Origin: CALMFT01 sp041674565
GTDB lineage: Bacteria > Patescibacteriota > Gracilibacteria > Absconditabacterales > Absconditicoccaceae
Assembly: GCA_041674565.1 (NCBI GenBank)
Contig: JBAYVQ010000027.1
Coordinates: 1 to 10,308 of the forward strand
Direction: 5' to 3'
DNA: 10,308 nt
Part shown: one piece after another, positions 6,682-10,308 of the stretch
How the letters are laid out: each line of letters starts with the position of its first letter
Numbering within the stretch: position 1 is the stretch's first letter
The notes under the pieces: generated by a model
What the model saw: the letters and a program-made list of their open reading frames with translations, nothing else
What the model was told of the DNA's origin: nothing
The model's database searches: none
Translations under genes and position numbers: made by a program

Positions 6682-7779
6682 TTAGGAGTAGATAAATTGT
6701 TTATAACACTCGTATATGGTATGCATACTATTGATATCAGTCCGTTCGTCATCTGTGTGAAGATTGCCTCCGTTGCATTTGTGTAGCAATACTTTTGCAT
6801 TGTTGAACCATCTACCATCAGTTGCGCCGTGTTGGTTAGCGAACGATGCCTCACCTACGATATTTTTACAAATCATAAAGTACTTTTCAATCTCAGTGTC
6901 GAGTGGATCGCTATATACGCACTCTCCATATGTTTCATGAGACATAGTTACCCCAAGTGGGTTGAGCATAGTGTCAATATCAGATTTGAGAGTATCAACG
7001 GTAAAGTCTTCGGTAAATCTGATATCAATGTGTCCTTTTGCGTAATTGCTGATGACATTTCATGCAGTGCCTCATTGGATGATGTTGAGATTGACGGTGG
7101 TTCATCGATGTTCTGGTGTATCGTATGCTGCCTGCCTATTTTCTATGGTGCGTTTGAGTGTGGTATATGCTTCGATAATCTTATCAATCGCGTTGTCTCC
7201 GAGCCGTGGCTTTGCAGAGTGGCAGGCTTTGCCATGATACTCTATGTCAAAACTCAGTATTCCTTTACCCTTATTGATGATATGGTTTTCGTCTCCACTA
7301 TCGGGTATAAGCACCACATCGGCGTTGTATCACTCTTTGACAAGTGCTCCTACGCCATCAAACCCACCGACTTCTTCATCTGTGGTGAGCATAAGTGATA
7401 TGTTCTTATCTGTATATCAGCTTATCAATATATCTTTCATGAGATGCATAATGATCGCGACCCCGTCTTTCATATCCGTTGCTCCTCTCGCATACATGAT
7501 CGTTCATTCTACTCTTGGCTCAAATTGACCTTCTTGGGTCGCAGGTACCACATCCAAGTGTCAGGATAATGTGATATCTGCATGCAGTCCAGCAAAGTTG
7601 GATATCACGATAGAGGGTTTTTGATTGAACTCATGAAGATGGATGCGTGCATTGGGTAGTCACGCAAAATAATCTTGCACATAATGGATAATCTGATGGA
7701 GACTTGGTATATCGTCACTGATAGAGGGTATGCGGATCAGATCTGTGTAGAGCTCCATAAGTTCGGTATTGTACGTCAT
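6682..7779 (-). CDS. M20-family zinc metallopeptidase (DapE/ArgE/CPG2 type)
   Basis: A 365-residue protein from ATG 7779 to TAA 6682-6684, a typical length for M20 deacylases. Seen in order: SGHLDVVPA (72-80) with zinc ligand His74 and catalytic-side Asp76; ARGATDMKDG (97-106) with bridging Asp102; TTDEEVGG (132-139) with catalytic Glu135 and ligand Glu136; IPD (158-160); HGKACHSAKP (182-191), the dimerisation-domain His motif; QHGATDGRWF (317-326), and His341. Eight TGA-Gly codons are present, including the Gly of the GHLD motif, which is strong proof of glycine decoding. The family cuts amide bonds of N-acyl amino acids or small peptides, for example succinyl-diaminopimelate. Sequence alone does not settle which. 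It follows the VanX-like gene by 35 bp and precedes the C26 gene by 11 bp. Confidence 0.92.
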
Positions 7780-7814
7780 GTGATAGTGATAGTAAATAAA
7801 ATAATGATGGTATA

Positions 7815-8387
7815 TTATTTGTGTTCATAGTGTCGATATTCATGCGTTATTCAAATGAATCCATAGCTCTCCATAGCGTTTTTGAGTAGCATCCTATTGT
7901 TGTGGATGGTCATCCCTAGCGGTGAGGTATCTGCCTGGTGAAACATCGTTGCCATGGATTTGATATACAGATCTTCTTGCGATCTCAATGACTCGTCGCG
8001 CAAAGTTACTGGAGAGCCGCAAGGTTTGACGATCACTACGTCTACGGTGTTGCCAGTGGAGTGTGGGTATTTTTTGCTGACATTGAGTAATTTATCTTTC
8101 CGTGTAGGGTGAGTCTTGGTCCGTAGCCCATCCAAGAAATCGTAAAACTCGACTGACCTGTATCCATCTTTGACAAGCAGTCACAGTCATTGATCTTGCA
8201 GCTCTCTATGCACGTTGATGAGAACCTGCGCTATATGCTGATTGACATATACGTCGTGACCGATACCAAACAAACAAGAGAGTTCTTCTTTGCTTGTGCC
8301 AAAACGATCGCACTGGTGAAAGTAGTAATTTTCACACGGTACTTGGTATGCCGATAGGGGTACAAGATTGAGTGTATTAGTGTTCAT
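7815..8387 (-). CDS. D-alanyl-D-alanine dipeptidase, VanX/DdpX-like (peptidase M15D)
   Basis: A 190-residue protein from ATG 8387 to TAA 7815-7817, close to the 202 residues of VanX. DGYR (74-77) supplies the Arg that stabilises the transition state. YPHSTGNTVD (108-117 region) has zinc ligands His109 and Asp116, seven residues apart as in VanX. HEYRH (182-186) holds Glu183 and His186 with the ExxH spacing of the catalytic Glu and third zinc ligand, although VanX has EWWH. NNRMLL before GF is also typical. Three TGA-Gly codons (8187-8189, 8181-8183, 7851-7853) are used. Known function: hydrolysis of D-Ala-D-Ala. Without vanH or a VanA ligase nearby, a housekeeping or scavenging role, or another dipeptide, is likelier than resistance. 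The gene starts 23 bp after the stop of the 597-residue protein. Start context is ATGAACACT. Confidence 0.86.
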
Positions 8388-8410
8388 TTGTTTTTTTTGA
8401 TGAATTAAAA

Positions 8411-10204
8411 TTATCACAAAATGGTGTCCGATAATGGATAGATGGCCATATCGACCATGCCGTGAAGTTTTGATCCAGTGGTGAGCATGTGTTCTCCTCA
8501 TGCTATTTTGATTCCATTTTTTTCGTACACCATGTATAATCTAGATAGTATTTTACCCTTAAACGGTCCTACTTGTTTTGTTTTGGAGTTGTAGACCACA
8601 TCTTGAAATCAAACGTGATGTTGAAATTGCTGGATGGTGACCGATTGATTTCCATTTTGTAGGTCTTGTTGTACTTTCGCTATGGATGCTTGTAGTTGCC
8701 CTTGGCTGAGAGTTGGCAATACGATAACTCACTCTGCATTGTCTTGCGCTGTATATTTCACGATAAGCTGATCTTTGTTGTGGTAAAGCAGTGCTGCGAT
8801 AGTGCCAAACCTATTTCACGAAAAATCAGTATAGGCTGTTTGATTTGGTTTGCAGCTTATCGTGGGTGCAAAGACTCACGATGCATTGAGTGGATTGCTT
8901 GACTCAGATAAGATGCTGTACCGAGATTTGCTAGATAGACTAGAGTAGGTCGGAGTCATTGGTACGCCAGTGGATTTCAGCTTTGCCATCAACTCGAAAT
9001 AACCTGGTGTCAGATCTCAAGCTTGTATGACCAAACCTATATCTTGATTGCCGTATTTGATCAGATTATTTCCATATATCAATTGTCCTGCATCTTTTTC
9101 AAACAGTACTATTGATTTGATTCCTTGTTGGTTGAGTACTTTGTTGAGTTGCTCGTGGTCGTACTGGTTAGTAGGGGATATGCGATTCCTCATGAGGACC
9201 AATACCGTTTTTCATCCAGCTTTTTGACGAATGAAATCGAGCATAGAGCTCTTTCCTTTTTGAGCAAGATCGTGAGCGATATAGTGAATATTGCCCCTAG
9301 GAAAATCATCAATCTCATAAATAATCGGTTTGCCTTGTTCAGAAATACCCATGTCCACCCTAAAACTTTCTCCATAACCTATAGGCTGAAAGTACTGCTG
9401 AAGTGCAAAAGGAGATAATTTGCTTGGATCCATATCATTTTCTACCATCAGTCTTTGCTGTACAGATGGCTTAGTGATTTGAGAGTTTATGAAGCTGATA
9501 TATTGTTCCAATGATTGTTTGAGTAATGGGATTTGCGTATTTATGGATGTGATATTTCCTTTTGCATACTCAGGATTCATGGTAAATCTATTCCGTGTGA
9601 GTTTGGTATCATCTGGCAATCCCGATACAAATGTCTGGTTTCTCAGTTTACCAATAAAATCCAAACCAAGTTTTTCGTGAATCTTTTCCATAGCGAGGTA
9701 GTGTGATGGTCCTGATGTGCATGGTTCCTGTAGGGTGCTCTGCAGTTCGTTGTTGAACCTTCCTTTTTTGTATGACTGTAGCTGATTATTGAGCGCATCA
9801 AATACATCCTGACGTGTTTCCAAGATAAATTGGATACAACGACTTGCAGATCGTAAGTTTTGAAGTAATCACAAGAGCACATCTTTGGGCAACTGCTCAT
9901 GAAAATTATTGATAAAAAAGATAGTCTGAAATCATGGTGTACCTGCCAAAAACTTGATAAAATCATACCTTTGCAACTGGGTGTATAGTTGCTCTATCTC
10001 AGCTGGAGAAAAATTGTTTTCCAATCATTCTCTGGTAAGTAGACCACCCCTAAATGCTGGTGGATTTTTTTGTTCAAGATTTTTGTTTTGTACGAAATCC
10101 AGTTTGAGTAATACTTTTTTGGGTAATCATACGATGCTTTGTTTTTTTTCTTCCAAGCTGCACGAGGCAGTTGTTGTGCTCTGTAAAGTTTGCAGTGTGT
10201 TCAT
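8411..10204 (-). CDS. 597-residue uncharacterised protein, possibly an ATP-grasp-like ligase
   Basis: ATG 10204 to TAA 8411-8413, with twelve in-frame TGA-Gly codons, the last just before the stop. No signal peptide or membrane segment is seen. Residues 1-130 are helical and unfamiliar. Residues about 275-310 read GESFRVDMGISEQGKPIIYE then IDDFPRGN, resembling the ATP-grasp pattern in which an Asp and the Glu of E-I-[ND]-x-x-P-x-G bind magnesium; it precedes a Rossmann-like start (KTVLVLM, 332-338). The C terminus contains RLYMVYEKNG and GGEHMLTTGSKLHG (about 556-580). This order would suit a circularly permuted ATP-grasp enzyme such as the glutathionylspermidine synthase group, but I cannot confirm it. 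The gene leads an operon of a dipeptidase, an M20 peptidase and a C26 hydrolase, so a peptide-bond-forming role is plausible. Start context is ATGAACACA, six bases after TATATA. Confidence 0.72.
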
Positions 10205-10210
10205 GGGTTT

Positions 10211-10216
10211 TATATA
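10211..10216 (-). promoter_or_regulatory. candidate -10 box of the four-gene operon
   Basis: On the - strand TATATA lies exactly six bases before the ATG at 10204, in an A+T-rich stretch (10205-10230). No good -35 is visible. If it is the -10, the transcript would begin at the start codon, as proposed for 4877 and 3785. Confidence 0.35.
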
Positions 10217-10265
10217 ATAAGTATAAATAAAGATATGTGGGTTATTTGTATGATAGTAATACATT

Positions 10266-10294
10266 GGATTGCTTCGCTTCGCTCGCAATGACGG
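10266..10294. repeat. GC-rich short palindromic intergenic repeat
   Basis: The segment between GGATTGC and GCAATGACGG holds the direct repeat TTCGCTTCGC flanked by ATTGC / GCAAT arms (10268-10272 with 10285-10289). The same core string occurs as a dispersed intergenic repeat in many bacterial genomes, from general knowledge. It is the only copy in the window and ends close to the window edge. Confidence 0.55.
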
Positions 10295-10308
10295 AGCCGT
10301 TGTGGAGA

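Noticed and set aside
6829..7398. + strand frame of 189 codons opposite the M20 gene
   Set aside because: Antisense shadow of a gene with complete active-site motifs; no family similarity.
1..10204. Reading TGA as tryptophan (code 4) or as stop with many pseudogenes
   Set aside because: TGG is used normally for Trp, TGA falls on family glycines, and every TGA-broken fragment rejoins in the same frame without frameshifts.
1..10308. CRISPR array, tRNA, rRNA, prophage or transposase
   Set aside because: No spaced direct repeats, cloverleaf, rRNA sequence or mobile-element genes were seen on either strand.

Overview
The window reads as a chromosomal fragment of a bacterium that translates UGA as glycine (genetic code 25), the code known from Candidatus Gracilibacteria and Absconditabacteria (SR1). 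Eleven protein genes stay open over their full length only if TGA is read through. I count 54 in-frame TGA codons in them, many at glycines that their families conserve. All eleven genes end in TAA or TAG and none in TGA. The sequence alone does not decide between the two phyla. None of the genes has a recognisable Shine-Dalgarno sequence.

Layout. Two genes lie on the + strand: the 3' part of a beta-CASP metallo-beta-lactamase nuclease (1-1056), then an exported glucosaminidase-like cell-wall hydrolase with a Tat-type leader (1130-2224). Everything after that is on the - strand. From left to right: an unrecognised His-rich protein (2221-2784), a BshB1-type LmbE/PIG-L deacetylase (2852-3547), a regulatory-looking intergenic region (3548-3843), a small membrane-protein gene broken by TAA (3844-4086), an unrecognised 117-residue protein (4131-4484), a VOC/glyoxalase-fold protein (4494-4877), a LysE/RhtB exporter (5050-5667), a repeat-rich intergenic island (5668-5941), and a four-gene cluster (5942-10204). 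In transcription order the cluster encodes a 597-residue possibly ATP-grasp-like protein, a VanX-type D-Ala-D-Ala dipeptidase, an M20 metallopeptidase (DapE/ArgE type) and a class I glutamine amidotransferase-like C26 hydrolase. Gaps of 11-35 bp suggest one operon for handling amide bonds or small peptides.

The most interesting stretch is 3652-3819 on the - strand. It has an extended -10 promoter, a 22-codon reading frame with a Cys-Cys pair whose ATG sits where the transcript should start, and a perfect 9-bp terminator hairpin with seven U. Upstream segments could form stems that exclude one another and the terminator. This resembles a classical leader-peptide attenuator placed before the LmbE/BshB1 gene. 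It is inference from sequence only. Other points of interest are three hairpin repeats with compensatory stem changes, a TAA in a small gene that could be a mutated UGA-glycine codon, and -10 boxes exactly six bases before start codons, which suggests leaderless mRNAs.
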